Shown here: positions 1 to 7,359 of the stretch, piece by piece
Position numbering within the stretch: the stretch's first letter is position 1
Layout: each line of letters starts with the position of its first letter
Virus record (IMG/VR): IMGVR_UViG_3300007516_001784
Span: 1-64,000 of that record
Strand: one strand, 5' to 3'
DNA: 64,000 bases
Origin: a virus
Notes under the pieces: model-generated
The model's database searches: none
Seen by the model: the letters and a program-made list of their open reading frames with translations, nothing else
What the model was told of the DNA's origin: nothing
Position numbers and translations under genes: made by a program

Positions 1-60
1 AACGAGCACGATTGTGCGGATTGCATCGACACCGAATACTATTCCAAGTGGGAAGAATAA
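1..60 (+). CDS. C-terminal end of an unknown rightward protein
   Basis: The first 60 bases read as 19 codons plus TAA, giving a hydrophilic tail ending in YYSKWEE with two cysteines. The gene starts outside the window and its function cannot be read from this piece. It is supported by an intrinsic terminator on the same strand directly downstream, and by the leftward gene that converges on it from the right. Confidence 0.45.
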   Translation, partial: NEHDCADCIDTEYYSKWEE

Positions 61-76
61 TCTTCTCACACTGAAG

Positions 77-139
77 AGTTTTCCACTCCCCCGCCCATAT
101 GGCAGTCGATGCCATAATGGCAGGGGAGGGGGGTTTTTT
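77..139 (+). terminator. Intrinsic terminator facing right
   Basis: A nested hairpin is followed by TTTTTT at 134-139. The inner stem is TATGGC (98-103) with GCCATA (111-116) and a 7-base loop. The outer stem is CTCCCCCGCC (86-95) with GGCAGGGGAG (119-128), with one mismatch. A further arm, AGTTTTCCAC (77-86), has its inverted copy at 144-153. The T-tract follows the stem only on the + strand, so it should end transcription of the gene that stops at 60. Confidence 0.7.
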
Positions 140-228
140 CACGGTGGAAAACTTTTCCGTTACCCGGTGAGACGGGGGGTGGCTTTTCCACAGGGCGACG
201 CACTTTTCAGAAGCTATCTCCTCAGGTC

Positions 229-1998
229 TTAGGCTGTGCGAGCCAGGACTGCTTCCAAACAAGCTCCCCAACTCTTATCGCTCATCGCACGCAAGCTTGC
301 TAGCTTCGCTTCCCTACTTGAAGCGACGACCCAATGGCGTAAGGAAACGTTCAACCATTTTAACCTGCGAGTACTCATGTATGTGAGTGCGAGCAGGTTA
401 TTCGTGTGTGCCGGATCGCCAAACCCGTTACTGTTAGATACGCTCACAGGTACGGGTACCAAGTTGACATGAGTCCAAATCCAATGCGGAGGTCCTTTTG
501 CGGCACCTTGTGAATACTCGTCATCAATTGATGGCATGTCAAGAATCGTTGCACAAACAGCCGTCAACCTTGCGGCAGGCGATTTTTTCAATTGTGTTTG
601 TGCAGCATGGTATGCCATCCATACAAGCATTTCATGGAACGTCTGAATTCCCGTCGTATTAGCTGGGAAGTAGTCAGAATAGTAAGTTCCAACAATACCG
701 TTAGGCATTACGGCCTCATCCATAAGGCTGACCATCTTTGAAAGCCACGAAGTGCGATGAAATCCCATTCGATGCACCTGTGCCCCCAGATACAAGCTCC
801 AAGCGAACCTTCTGTCAATCACTGCTCCGTTATGCGGATTCAAGTTGATCTGATATGCCATTGCATTAATCGACGGAGCCGTGTAACTCGGATCGTGAGA
901 CACTGCGTCCTCACGATCCGAAAATTCTGTGAATCGCGTGTTCTCAAACAGCATCACAAGATCGTCGGCAATCATAGGGTCGTGGGTATACTCCCAAACG
1001 GCTATGCCGTTTGAAGCGGCACGAATCATGTGAGCGGTGTCGATCGAGTATACGTTCCACTCATCCGCATTCGTTGATGGGCCAGGATTGAATTGCGGAT
1101 ACTGTGTGTTTCCCCATTCCCCTCTAAGGAACGTAGAAAGATCATTCTGCCATTGCCAGAAACCCGGACCAGTGATTTGCTGCACTGATGTATTGACCTC
1201 AAGGACGGTCAATTGACGGCCACGACCATCGAAGATGGCCACATTCATGCGATCCATCCATCTATTGTGTTTAAAGCGGCGTAACAGTGTGTTACCGCGA
1301 CATTGCTCATAACCGTGGTTTACGTCGATACCATTACCGCCGTGCGTGTACGCTTCCGGCTCACCAGCACCCATGCGTGGACCAATACGTGGAGCTACAC
1401 TTTCCCAGCCACCTTTTGGTTGACCTGTACGCCAAGCATTGATCCAAGCTTCATACTCGGCTAGCGAGCTAGCCTCGTAGTTTTGATTATCGACATTGGG
1501 CAAAGGAATCTTGCTCGGGCCATAGCCACGCTTAAGGGGCTGCCACGGATGATCTTCTAAATCTTCCATTCTAAGCTTGATTGCCGCCAGGGCAATCAGC
1601 TCTGGACGGCAGACAGCGAAGCGTTGAGAAATAGTGGCACGCGGCAAGAAGCTGAGGATGTCGCCAGTGTGCAATGTCAGTGTAGGTGTAATCTCGCCAT
1701 CCTCAGTGACAATTACATTGCCGTGGGGAGCGGTAATGCAAAGCGAGTCATAACGAACGATGCCACGCCACATCCACTTTCCAGCGGCGTCACGTTCAAG
1801 CGTACCATTATTGATTCGCAAAGAACAAAGAGCAACACCTTCGGTATTTTCGGTATAGACGTGAGCACCCATAAGTGCGGGCTGGCCGGAACACACAAAG
1901 CGATTGTATTTCTTGCCATTATCAAGAGGCAAAATGCAAGAGAAGTCGCCGCGATCGACGACTCCCATCACAATAGTCAAGCTAGATTGTTTACGCAT
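229..1998 (-). CDS. Unknown 589-residue protein
   Basis: I do not recognise a family. The protein is long, soluble-looking and rich in Trp, Asn and His. The first 130 residues look beta-rich, the middle is rich in glycine and aromatic residues, and the last 200 residues look mainly helical, as in alpha/alpha-barrel proteins. No signal peptide or membrane segment is visible. It is the last gene of the leftward block and its ATG overlaps the end of the small membrane protein gene by 8 bases, so the two are translationally coupled. A receptor, enzyme or virion role is possible, but nothing in the sequence decides it. Confidence 0.75.
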   Translation of the reverse strand: MRKQSSLTIVMGVVDRGDFSCILPLDNGKKYNRFVCSGQPALMGAHVYTENTEGVALCSLRINNGTLERDAAGKWMWRGIVRYDSLCITAPHGNVIVTEDGEITPTLTLHTGDILSFLPRATISQRFAVCRPELIALAAIKLRMEDLEDHPWQPLKRGYGPSKIPLPNVDNQNYEASSLAEYEAWINAWRTGQPKGGWESVAPRIGPRMGAGEPEAYTHGGNGIDVNHGYEQCRGNTLLRRFKHNRWMDRMNVAIFDGRGRQLTVLEVNTSVQQITGPGFWQWQNDLSTFLRGEWGNTQYPQFNPGPSTNADEWNVYSIDTAHMIRAASNGIAVWEYTHDPMIADDLVMLFENTRFTEFSDREDAVSHDPSYTAPSINAMAYQINLNPHNGAVIDRRFAWSLYLGAQVHRMGFHRTSWLSKMVSLMDEAVMPNGIVGTYYSDYFPANTTGIQTFHEMLVWMAYHAAQTQLKKSPAARLTAVCATILDMPSIDDEYSQGAAKGPPHWIWTHVNLVPVPVSVSNSNGFGDPAHTNNLLALTYMSTRRLKWLNVSLRHWVVASSREAKLASLRAMSDKSWGACLEAVLARTA

Positions 1999-2233
1999 AT
2001 TTCTTCTTCTTTTTTAACAGAACTCCGACATATGAGCCGACAAACAAACCAATTAAGTACGGTATAGCATGCTGCCAGTCATTCACAATCTCAATCGTAG
2101 CGAATAGACCGACTGCGGCAGTAGCCATACCCCAGAAGCCAGCACGAATCGGCCATTCCTTTTCGACGGCACTCATCCAGAGTACCCAGATAACATCTAG
2201 GCCGACGCCGACGAAAAAGAGCCACCAATTCAT
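1991..2233 (-). CDS. Small membrane protein
   Basis: The 80-residue product has three hydrophobic stretches, at about residues 3-20, 32-47 and 57-73. It ends in a run of lysines (KKKKKYA), as expected for an inner-membrane protein with a positively charged cytoplasmic tail. It lies between the peptidase gene (4-base overlap) and the 589-residue gene (8-base overlap). Size and topology would fit a holin or superinfection-exclusion protein. No muramidase is next to it, so I do not assign lysis. Confidence 0.7.
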   Translation of the reverse strand: MNWWLFFVGVGLDVIWVLWMSAVEKEWPIRAGFWGMATAAVGLFATIEIVNDWQHAIPYLIGLFVGSYVGVLLKKKKKYA

Positions 2234-2742
2234 GTGCTTAGCTTCCTCTGAACGTTTTGCAACTGTCGAATCAATGCTTGTACCTTATGCTTACTTCGTC
2301 CAGTCACAACAAGAAACCAGCGAGTTGAGGATTCGCGTTCCTCGATTTTCCAAACGCCAAGGAAAAAAGGGATCCCATATTTGACAATTGTGCCAGTAAA
2401 GGGGTCACTCAAAATAACGTCCATGTCGTCATAGCCGGTCACTGTCATGTAATGGCCGATGCCGTCTTTCATAACGACATGGACGATTGGCAGTTGGTGT
2501 TTCGCCAACGCTTTTTTAAGCTTATTGAAATTCCCATGATCACTTTGTTTAAAATCAAACCCAAGGATCTTCAAGCCATGCTCAAAATCACTCATGCCGT
2601 TCTCGGTAGCACCAAGAACAACAGCCAGTTCACGATCGGTAAAATCCAAGCCAAACTGATAGTACAAAACCGTCCTAAGGCTCGCTGGGCCGCAACTCCA
2701 GCGAGTCTGTTGCTTGAATGGTTTTACATCATGAATGATCAT
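2230..2742 (-). CDS. C39-like papain-fold cysteine peptidase
   Basis: The N-terminal motif QQTRWSCGPASL carries a likely oxyanion Gln (Q11 or Q12) and nucleophile Cys17. GHYMTVTGYDD supplies His97, and the following LSDPF supplies Asp113. These are the Gln-Cys-His-Asp elements of C39-type (bacteriocin leader) peptidases. The length of 170 residues fits a lone peptidase domain without transporter parts. There is no signal peptide, so it probably acts in the host cytoplasm. The gene overlaps the release factor by 4 bases (ATGA), so the two are made together. The substrate is unknown; a host protein or a phage protein needing maturation are both possible. Confidence 0.75.
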   Translation of the reverse strand: MIIHDVKPFKQQTRWSCGPASLRTVLYYQFGLDFTDRELAVVLGATENGMSDFEHGLKILGFDFKQSDHGNFNKLKKALAKHQLPIVHVVMKDGIGHYMTVTGYDDMDVILSDPFTGTIVKYGIPFFLGVWKIEERESSTRWFLVVTGRSKHKVQALIRQLQNVQRKLST

Positions 2743-3434
2743 TTCAGCAATTCAAACCTGCCCCTACCAATTACATCTTCAACCCTATTAGTCTTAACAC
2801 CTGTTCTGTGATCCACGGCTCGCTGGTCGATGAAGTTATAAGTTCTAATCTTTTCTGTGCGACCACCGTTGCCAACCTGTTGTCGCTTAGCGGCTGCGGC
2901 CTTAGCGTTTATCCCCGCCACTTTTTCTTTTTCAAGTCTTGCTGCGAGAACCTTGAGTGCGAGCCGCTTATTGGAGTGCTGCTCTCTCCCATCAATAGTT
3001 ACGCTAATACCAGTCGGATCGTGTCGGGCAACAACACAAGATTCTGTTTTATTGCGATGTTGACCGCCAGGACCGCTTCCCCTCTTAGTCATTATAGTCA
3101 CTTCGCTCATATTGAGCTTAGTGACTAAAGCTTCCGAAGCCAGTTGCGTCACAGCGACCGTTACGATTGAGGTCTGTCGCCTCCCCCGTTTTTCCGTAGG
3201 TGGGACTCGCTGTACGCAATGTTTGCCAGCTTCGGCAGCAAAGAGACTGGCTGCGTTCGTTCCGCTAAAAACCAGCGATATCTTCCCTAAACTCCAATCT
3301 TCGTGTTCAAGCTTGCAACCATTGCTGTTTGCATATTTAACATAGGCCAATCCAAGATTCTCGCAGAACAACTTAGAGTCTGTTCCGCCCTCACCGGCCT
3401 GGATCTCAAAGACAGACGGCGTGCGATCCGTCAA
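2739..3434 (-). CDS. Short class-I peptide chain release factor
   Basis: The protein releases nascent peptides from the ribosome. GSGPGGQHRNKTES carries the catalytic GGQ at 123-125 (numbering from the TTG at 3434). EIQAGEGGTDS at 10-20 is the usual start of release-factor domain 2. RVPPTEKRGRRQTS at 76-89 contains a P-x-T tripeptide (78-80), the RF1-type stop-codon selector, rather than the SPF of RF2. The whole N-terminal domain 1 is missing (231 residues against about 360). This frame has no ATG start: it opens with TTG or is entered by a +1 frameshift from an ATG at 3450 (see 3401-3450). A sigma70-like promoter lies just upstream. It may serve phage termination or rescue of damaged ribosomes. 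Confidence 0.88.
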   Translation of the reverse strand: MTDRTPSVFEIQAGEGGTDSKLFCENLGLAYVKYANSNGCKLEHEDWSLGKISLVFSGTNAASLFAAEAGKHCVQRVPPTEKRGRRQTSIVTVAVTQLASEALVTKLNMSEVTIMTKRGSGPGGQHRNKTESCVVARHDPTGISVTIDGREQHSNKRLALKVLAARLEKEKVAGINAKAAAAKRQQVGNGGRTEKIRTYNFIDQRAVDHRTGVKTNRVEDVIGRGRFELLK

Positions 3435-3450
3435 CGTATGAAGTTTTCAT
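3401..3450 (-). other. Candidate RF2-type +1 programmed frameshift leader
   Basis: On the minus strand an ATG at 3450-3448 opens a 14-codon frame that ends CTT (3411-3409) then TGA (3408-3406), followed by G. Shifting +1 at CTT gives GAG-ATC-CAG, which is exactly where release-factor homology (EIQAGEGG) begins. The ATG has GAG eight bases upstream as a ribosome-binding site, while the release-factor frame has only TTG. Bacterial prfB uses CUU-UGA-C in the same arrangement. Differences are a G after the stop and no AGGGGG element three bases before CTT. The shifted product would be 236 residues. Confidence 0.5.
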
Positions 3451-3488
3451 AATGTTATCTCACTAGTATGTAGCCATCGTGGCAATGT

Positions 3489-3517
3489 ATAGTAACACAT
3501 AAAGCGGCCACGGTCAA
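3489..3517 (-). promoter_or_regulatory. Sigma70-like promoter for the release-factor gene
   Basis: On the minus strand TTGACC (3517-3512) is followed after exactly 17 bases by TACTAT (3494-3489). These match the consensus at 5 of 6 and 4 of 6 positions. The predicted start near 3482 gives a leader of about 32 bases to the ATG at 3450. It occupies the 75-base gap after the barrel gene. Confidence 0.55.
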
Positions 3518-3525
3518 TAGATTTT

Positions 3526-4089
3526 TCAGAATGAATAGCCAAGCGTGAACATGAATAGGTTGCTATCCGTGGGCGGTTCGTTAATCCAGATGTCTTCGTC
3601 TTCGCCCCAGAACGTACGTCGATACATGATACCACACGTATAGTGTTCGTCAAACAGAAAATTCAGTCCCGTTTGTGCATAAGGCGAGTACGCCACGCTA
3701 CGATCGGAAAACTCTCCCGCATACGTAACGTCTACTTTTGTTTTAAGGGCGGTAGCAGAGAGCCCACCACTTACGTACACTTGAAAAGAATCGCCAAGCA
3801 TGAAGTTCTTTCGCATACCGATAGAAAGTTCTTCAATGCGTGACTTGGTGTAATTCACGGGACGATTCACGTACTGATCGTCCCGTGAAGTGTCGTCACT
3901 GACAATCAGTGAGAATTCTGGTCCGAATCCTTCTTGTCCAGCTAGGTGAGCCTGGATACCGACCGCAACTTGTTGGTCCGTTTGTTCCCAACTTTCACGA
4001 CTATCAAAGTCACGTACACCGGCCATCAAATCAACGTGAGGTTGATTAATGCTACAGGAAGCGAAAAGAAGAGCAAGTAGAAATTTCAT
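3526..4089 (-). CDS. Outer-membrane beta-barrel-like protein
   Basis: The 187-residue product begins with a short signal, MKFLLALLFASCS, with a lipobox-like FASC. The rest shows alternating strands with frequent Tyr, Phe and Gly and ends in FMFTLGYSF. A terminal Phe after alternating hydrophobic residues is the usual signal for outer-membrane barrel insertion. The size fits an 8-strand barrel of the OmpA/OmpW kind. This implies a Gram-negative host. A phage might use such a protein to alter the surface or block superinfection; that is inference. The start overlaps the end of the SLOG gene by 4 bases. Confidence 0.6.
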   Translation of the reverse strand: MKFLLALLFASCSINQPHVDLMAGVRDFDSRESWEQTDQQVAVGIQAHLAGQEGFGPEFSLIVSDDTSRDDQYVNRPVNYTKSRIEELSIGMRKNFMLGDSFQVYVSGGLSATALKTKVDVTYAGEFSDRSVAYSPYAQTGLNFLFDEHYTCGIMYRRTFWGEDEDIWINEPPTDSNLFMFTLGYSF

Positions 4090-4589
4090 ATGATTGTCTC
4101 AGGATTAAAGATGTTGATTGGCTTACCAGCCTTCTGAGCGAACCCCACCGTGTGTGCGGTTCCACCCTTTGTGCCGTTCCAATAAGCTACAAGCTCGTCG
4201 CAGGCATTCACAAGATCTATGTCGCGATCAAGCATAGCTTGAATCGCAGACGACTTATCCGTAATTTCAGCATCACTGTGAGTGTATCTCACTTCAACGC
4301 ACTTATCAAGAAGGTTCCGCAAATGCTTGCGGCCTGACACCGGCCAGAGCTTATCAAAGCTCGGAAATGGCAGGATTGCTACTACGGGGATTTCCAGGTG
4401 GTGTCCCACTTCCATCCAAAACTGGTCGATGCCATTGGCACCACCTGAATAGATGGTTACGTCGCCATGTTCGGCCTTTAGCCGCAACAATGTATCTCTC
4501 ATGTGGCGACGTATTGCCCTGTGCTTTTCGCACGGAGCGTACCCGCCTAACTTAGGAGGTCTATGACCTGTTGCTGAAAAATGTCGCAT
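4086..4589 (-). CDS. SLOG/DprA-like Rossmann-fold protein (YpsA-like)
   Basis: The N-terminal motif ATGHRPPKLGGY, the GGANGID loop (about residues 49-55) and the C-terminal WNGTKGGTAHTV are typical of the YpsA/DUF1273 branch of the SLOG superfamily. This superfamily includes DprA and LOG and binds nucleotides or their derivatives. The length of 167 residues fits a single domain. No catalytic dyad can be assigned from sequence alone. It lies 3 bases downstream of a dCMP-deaminase-like gene, so a role in nucleotide handling or in sensing nucleotide signals is plausible. It overlaps the barrel gene by 4 bases. Confidence 0.7.
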   Translation of the reverse strand: MRHFSATGHRPPKLGGYAPCEKHRAIRRHMRDTLLRLKAEHGDVTIYSGGANGIDQFWMEVGHHLEIPVVAILPFPSFDKLWPVSGRKHLRNLLDKCVEVRYTHSDAEITDKSSAIQAMLDRDIDLVNACDELVAYWNGTKGGTAHTVGFAQKAGKPINIFNPETII

Positions 4590-4592
4590 ATC

Positions 4593-5006
4593 TTATAGCT
4601 TCTCTACCACAATCCCCGCTTTGCGTAATAAGGCGAGCCCTTCGGCGAGCCTATATTCTTCGTCGTACACTACTCGCTTGATACCGGCCTGAATGATCAT
4701 CTTGCTACATTCGTAGCATGGGGAGCAGGTGACATACAGAGTAGCATCCTGCGAGCTATTTGTTGATTTAGCAATTTTCGCGATAGCATTCGACTCGGCG
4801 TGCAAGACCTCGGGCTTTGTAACTAAACCATCATCAGTTTCACATTGATTATCTGCACCGCTATAAGTGCCGTTGCATCCCTCGGCAATAATGTGACCAT
4901 CGGTCACCACAATGGCACCGACCTTCTTACGTTCCGCATAACTTAGAGCCGCTATGGCTCTAGCACAATGCATATACGCTTCATCCAGTTTTCTTTGTGT
5001 CACCAT
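4593..5006 (-). CDS. dCMP/cytidine deaminase-family enzyme
   Basis: LHAESNAI supplies the zinc ligand His69 and the proton-shuttling Glu71. CSPCYECSKMI supplies zinc ligands Cys97 and Cys100. This H-A-E plus P-C-x-x-C pattern defines the deoxycytidylate deaminase family. The length of 137 residues matches ComEB/T4 Cd-type enzymes. Deaminating dCMP to dUMP supplies the precursor for dTTP during phage DNA synthesis. No thymidylate synthase or dUTPase is in this window. The start lies 26 bases inside the end of the upstream gene. Confidence 0.88.
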   Translation of the reverse strand: MVTQRKLDEAYMHCARAIAALSYAERKKVGAIVVTDGHIIAEGCNGTYSGADNQCETDDGLVTKPEVLHAESNAIAKIAKSTNSSQDATLYVTCSPCYECSKMIIQAGIKRVVYDEEYRLAEGLALLRKAGIVVEKL

Positions 5007-5466
5007 GATATTTAATCGTTATGTTAACGGCTGCTTCGCTAATTCGCTTAAAAACAACTGCTGGAGGCGTTTCTGTGGGTTTATGATGTACTACAAACAA
5101 TTCGTTTGCCGCTTCATTCATTAACTGATTCGCTTCATGCATCTTAACCATAGCAACTTGAATTTTTACACATGCACGCAGATATTCTAGTTTAGCCTTG
5201 ACGTGATTAAAAGACTCTTGTAGTCCAGCAATGCCTCGTCTCGCAATGGTAGCTTGCGGCTCATCTACCATCAGATACTCGCCGTGTGTACTAGTTGGAT
5301 GACAATACGATATCAAAGCACCATTAATGTCTTCGGCATCAATAGCGACACCACTAAACTTATGAATGGCGAGATCAAATTCATGTGCAGCAAACTGCTC
5401 AAGACATTCCTCATCAATGAATTCTAATTCGTCTTTTGTTGACGTGTAAACATAAAACCTCATCAC
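4981..5466 (-). CDS. Unknown 161-residue protein
   Basis: No family recognised. The first 60 residues look alpha/beta and acidic (EFIDEECLEQF), the middle (about 80-125) is a long helix rich in Ala, Lys and Met, and the tail is basic. There is no signal or membrane segment. Its 3' end overlaps the deaminase gene by 26 bases and its start overlaps the next upstream gene by 4, so it belongs to the same transcript. It is likely a soluble early accessory protein. Confidence 0.7.
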   Translation of the reverse strand: MMRFYVYTSTKDELEFIDEECLEQFAAHEFDLAIHKFSGVAIDAEDINGALISYCHPTSTHGEYLMVDEPQATIARRGIAGLQESFNHVKAKLEYLRACVKIQVAMVKMHEANQLMNEAANELFVVHHKPTETPPAVVFKRISEAAVNITIKYHGDTKKTG

Positions 5467-5753
5467 ACTCTCCCTAACTTAATGAGAATGGTGAGTAACT
5501 CGTGTAACCGAATTTCAATCTCGTTCTGTTCTGTCGGACGTAGTTTTTGTGTGGCAAGACGCTTGATATGTTCTGCTGCTTGCACATCAATTGTTTTAAT
5601 AGCCATGTTCGTTTGAGCCTGTTCATTCCATCCATTAAGTAATGCTGTAGCAATACTTAATGCAAGTCCAAGTTCGGGACGACTGGCCACAAGCAATCCA
5701 AGGCCAGTCTTGATCGCGGGATTATTTAGTACGTCATTAAGTGTATCATTCAT
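5463..5753 (-). CDS. Small protein with a hydrophobic segment
   Basis: The 96-residue product has a hydrophobic stretch at about 16-42 that could be one membrane segment or an amphipathic pair. It is followed by a helical, charged C-terminal half with EIEIRLHELLTILIKLGRV at the end. No family recognised. It overlaps its neighbours by 4 and 8 bases. The layout would fit a holin-like or membrane-associated protein, but the segment is interrupted by charged residues. Confidence 0.65.
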   Translation of the reverse strand: MNDTLNDVLNNPAIKTGLGLLVASRPELGLALSIATALLNGWNEQAQTNMAIKTIDVQAAEHIKRLATQKLRPTEQNEIEIRLHELLTILIKLGRV

Positions 5754-6384
5754 ACCAATTCCATCCTGGCTCGTTCGACAGACCGAGACGCTTCAACTCT
5801 TTTTTGTTCAATTGTTTAATAGCACGAACATAACGTTTCGGAAGCAATTGCATCTTGCGTTCACCAGGAACATACCGATACTCCAGTTTCTCGGTCGGTA
5901 TCGTAAAGTATTCGCCTTCAAACCAGCAATCATTAACACGGGTATACGGACGACCATCAATCACGCACAGATCAGGATCTAGCTGTCTAGATCTCCATGG
6001 TCCTTCACGCTTCTCGCTAACACGTCGAAGAATACCTTTAGTATCATAATAATAGTGATGTGTGTAAGGACGAAGAGACATCTCGATTTCGGACACAACC
6101 TGACGATCAATGTGATCACGCAGATGCTTGCCATTGAAATTACGACAATCTGTAACGGCACAAATTTCAGAATACACTTTTGACCAGGGGCGATCAACGT
6201 TCTGCTTTAAAAAGTTGTATAGGGGAGTCAGATAATCGCGAGGACCATCGTCCCAGCCATAAAAACGCCCCTTCATGTTGTCGCGATCGGGAGCATTTTC
6301 AAGATCACGAAAACGATTCTTCTTGTAGGTATACCTCGAACGGCTATGTCCCTTGGTAATCAATTTCGCCATATCTTTACGCAT
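5746..6384 (-). CDS. Unknown basic protein, 212 residues
   Basis: The product is strongly basic and aromatic. Notable stretches are KGRFYGWDDGPRDY, RPWSKVYSEIC and a C-terminal KKELKRLGLSNEPGW. I have an impression of similar uncharacterised proteins in large phages and some bacteria, but cannot name a domain. The high Arg/Lys/Tyr content and the lack of a signal suggest a nucleic-acid or ribosome partner, as inference. The start at 6384 is supported by AAGGTG seven bases upstream; it lies 3 bases after the previous stop. Confidence 0.7.
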   Translation of the reverse strand: MRKDMAKLITKGHSRSRYTYKKNRFRDLENAPDRDNMKGRFYGWDDGPRDYLTPLYNFLKQNVDRPWSKVYSEICAVTDCRNFNGKHLRDHIDRQVVSEIEMSLRPYTHHYYYDTKGILRRVSEKREGPWRSRQLDPDLCVIDGRPYTRVNDCWFEGEYFTIPTEKLEYRYVPGERKMQLLPKRYVRAIKQLNKKELKRLGLSNEPGWNWYE

Positions 6385-6387
6385 AAA

Positions 6388-6627
6388 TTACACCTTAAAA
6401 GTCAGCTCTAGTCCACGAGGAGTTTCTACATATCTTACACGAATGTTGATAACACAGTCTTGATCATTCGTCAAGCGAGAACGCACAAACGCTGCGAGCA
6501 AAGACTTCGCAGTGTTAATAGCAGCTTGCTGAGCCAAATTAGCATTCTCGCCATTAATGACTCGGCTGCTACGGATCTTACCGTTCTTGATTGTGAACTC
6601 AGTTACATACTTAGTGTTTACTCGCAT
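6388..6627 (-). CDS. Unknown small protein, 79 residues
   Basis: A compact alpha/beta-looking protein: two N-terminal strands (YVTEFTIKNGKIRSSRVI), a central Ala-rich helix, then two strands (CVINIRVRYVE and LELTFKV). No family recognised. GAGGT lies ten bases before the ATG at 6627. It sits between the metzincin gene and the basic protein gene, spaced by 13 and 3 bases, in the same operon. Confidence 0.65.
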   Translation of the reverse strand: MRVNTKYVTEFTIKNGKIRSSRVINGENANLAQQAAINTAKSLLAAFVRSRLTNDQDCVINIRVRYVETPRGLELTFKV

Positions 6628-6640
6628 ACTTGATGATACC

Positions 6641-7354
6641 TCATTTGCAATGACTTGTCAACTGGAAACAGTCATTGCGGCCAACTTGTTGCAGACCCAG
6701 AAGATTTTTCCATGCTAGTGTTGCCTCTAATTTCGTCAATTTCGAAGACCTATTTCTGTTGCCTACAGCCGGAAACATGACTAGCTTACGAGCATCAAAC
6801 TCCGCAGGAATCATGTAAGAACCAGTAAATCCTGCCTGATCACCTATATTCAAAAAATGCGGCAAACCAAAAACGTGTCCTAGTTCATGTAGAGCGACGA
6901 CGTGAGCCATTTCAGCATCTAGCTCCAAGATCGTACGACTTAGTGCCAATAAGTTTTGACTCCAATCCCAAAAGCCAAGTATTTGAGGTGGTTGATTGTA
7001 TGGTGGGGCATGGATGTCCACAATGTGAACCCGAATGACGCCACGTTGATTGGCCATCGAATCCAGATTGAATGGAAAGGTTGCCGGTGGCTCCAATAAA
7101 ACCGCACACTCAATTGGTAGCACGTCAGCCCATTCACGAAGAGCGTTCTGAAATGCTTGACTTGTTACTGGAGCTTGAGCGACTTCCTGTGTAAAGAGAA
7201 CAAAATTGACACGCACAAAGTATGCATCAGGTTCATGTACTACGTTTACCACTTGTTCAGGTAACGCTGTAGATAGAATTCTTGGCTCGGCTTTTGGGGA
7301 TGTGGTACATGCCATCATCAAAATGGCAAACGGTCCAACCATTAACTTAATCAT
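6641..7354 (-). CDS. Secreted lipoprotein metalloprotease (metzincin-like)
   Basis: HELGHVFGLPH fits the extended zinc-binding motif HExxHxxGxxH of metzincins (matrixin-type); the residues are H156, E157, H160 and H166 when counted from the ATG at 7354. A later KLVMFP fits the methionine turn. The N-terminus MIKLMVGPFAILMMAC is a lipoprotein signal with the cysteine at residue 16. A GTG two codons earlier (7360) is possible, but GGGAGG sits seven bases before the ATG at 7354, which I prefer. The protein should be exported and lipid-anchored, so it could cut periplasmic or surface proteins. It is the first gene of the leftward operon and its ribosome-binding site lies in an inverted repeat. 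Confidence 0.75.
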   Translation of the reverse strand: MIKLMVGPFAILMMACTTSPKAEPRILSTALPEQVVNVVHEPDAYFVRVNFVLFTQEVAQAPVTSQAFQNALREWADVLPIECAVLLEPPATFPFNLDSMANQRGVIRVHIVDIHAPPYNQPPQILGFWDWSQNLLALSRTILELDAEMAHVVALHELGHVFGLPHFLNIGDQAGFTGSYMIPAEFDARKLVMFPAVGNRNRSSKLTKLEATLAWKNLLGLQQVGRNDCFQLTSHCK

Positions 7355-7359
7355 GCCCA

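Noticed and set aside
184-192. TTTTCCACA, a match to a loose DnaA-box consensus, with TTTTCC copies nearby
   Set aside because: Only one full match and no AT-rich unwinding region; the copies belong to the terminator arms. Not enough for an origin.
3447-3653. 68-codon leftward frame across the release-factor promoter
   Set aside because: It overlaps the end of the barrel gene in another frame, has no ribosome-binding site and codes an unlikely composition.
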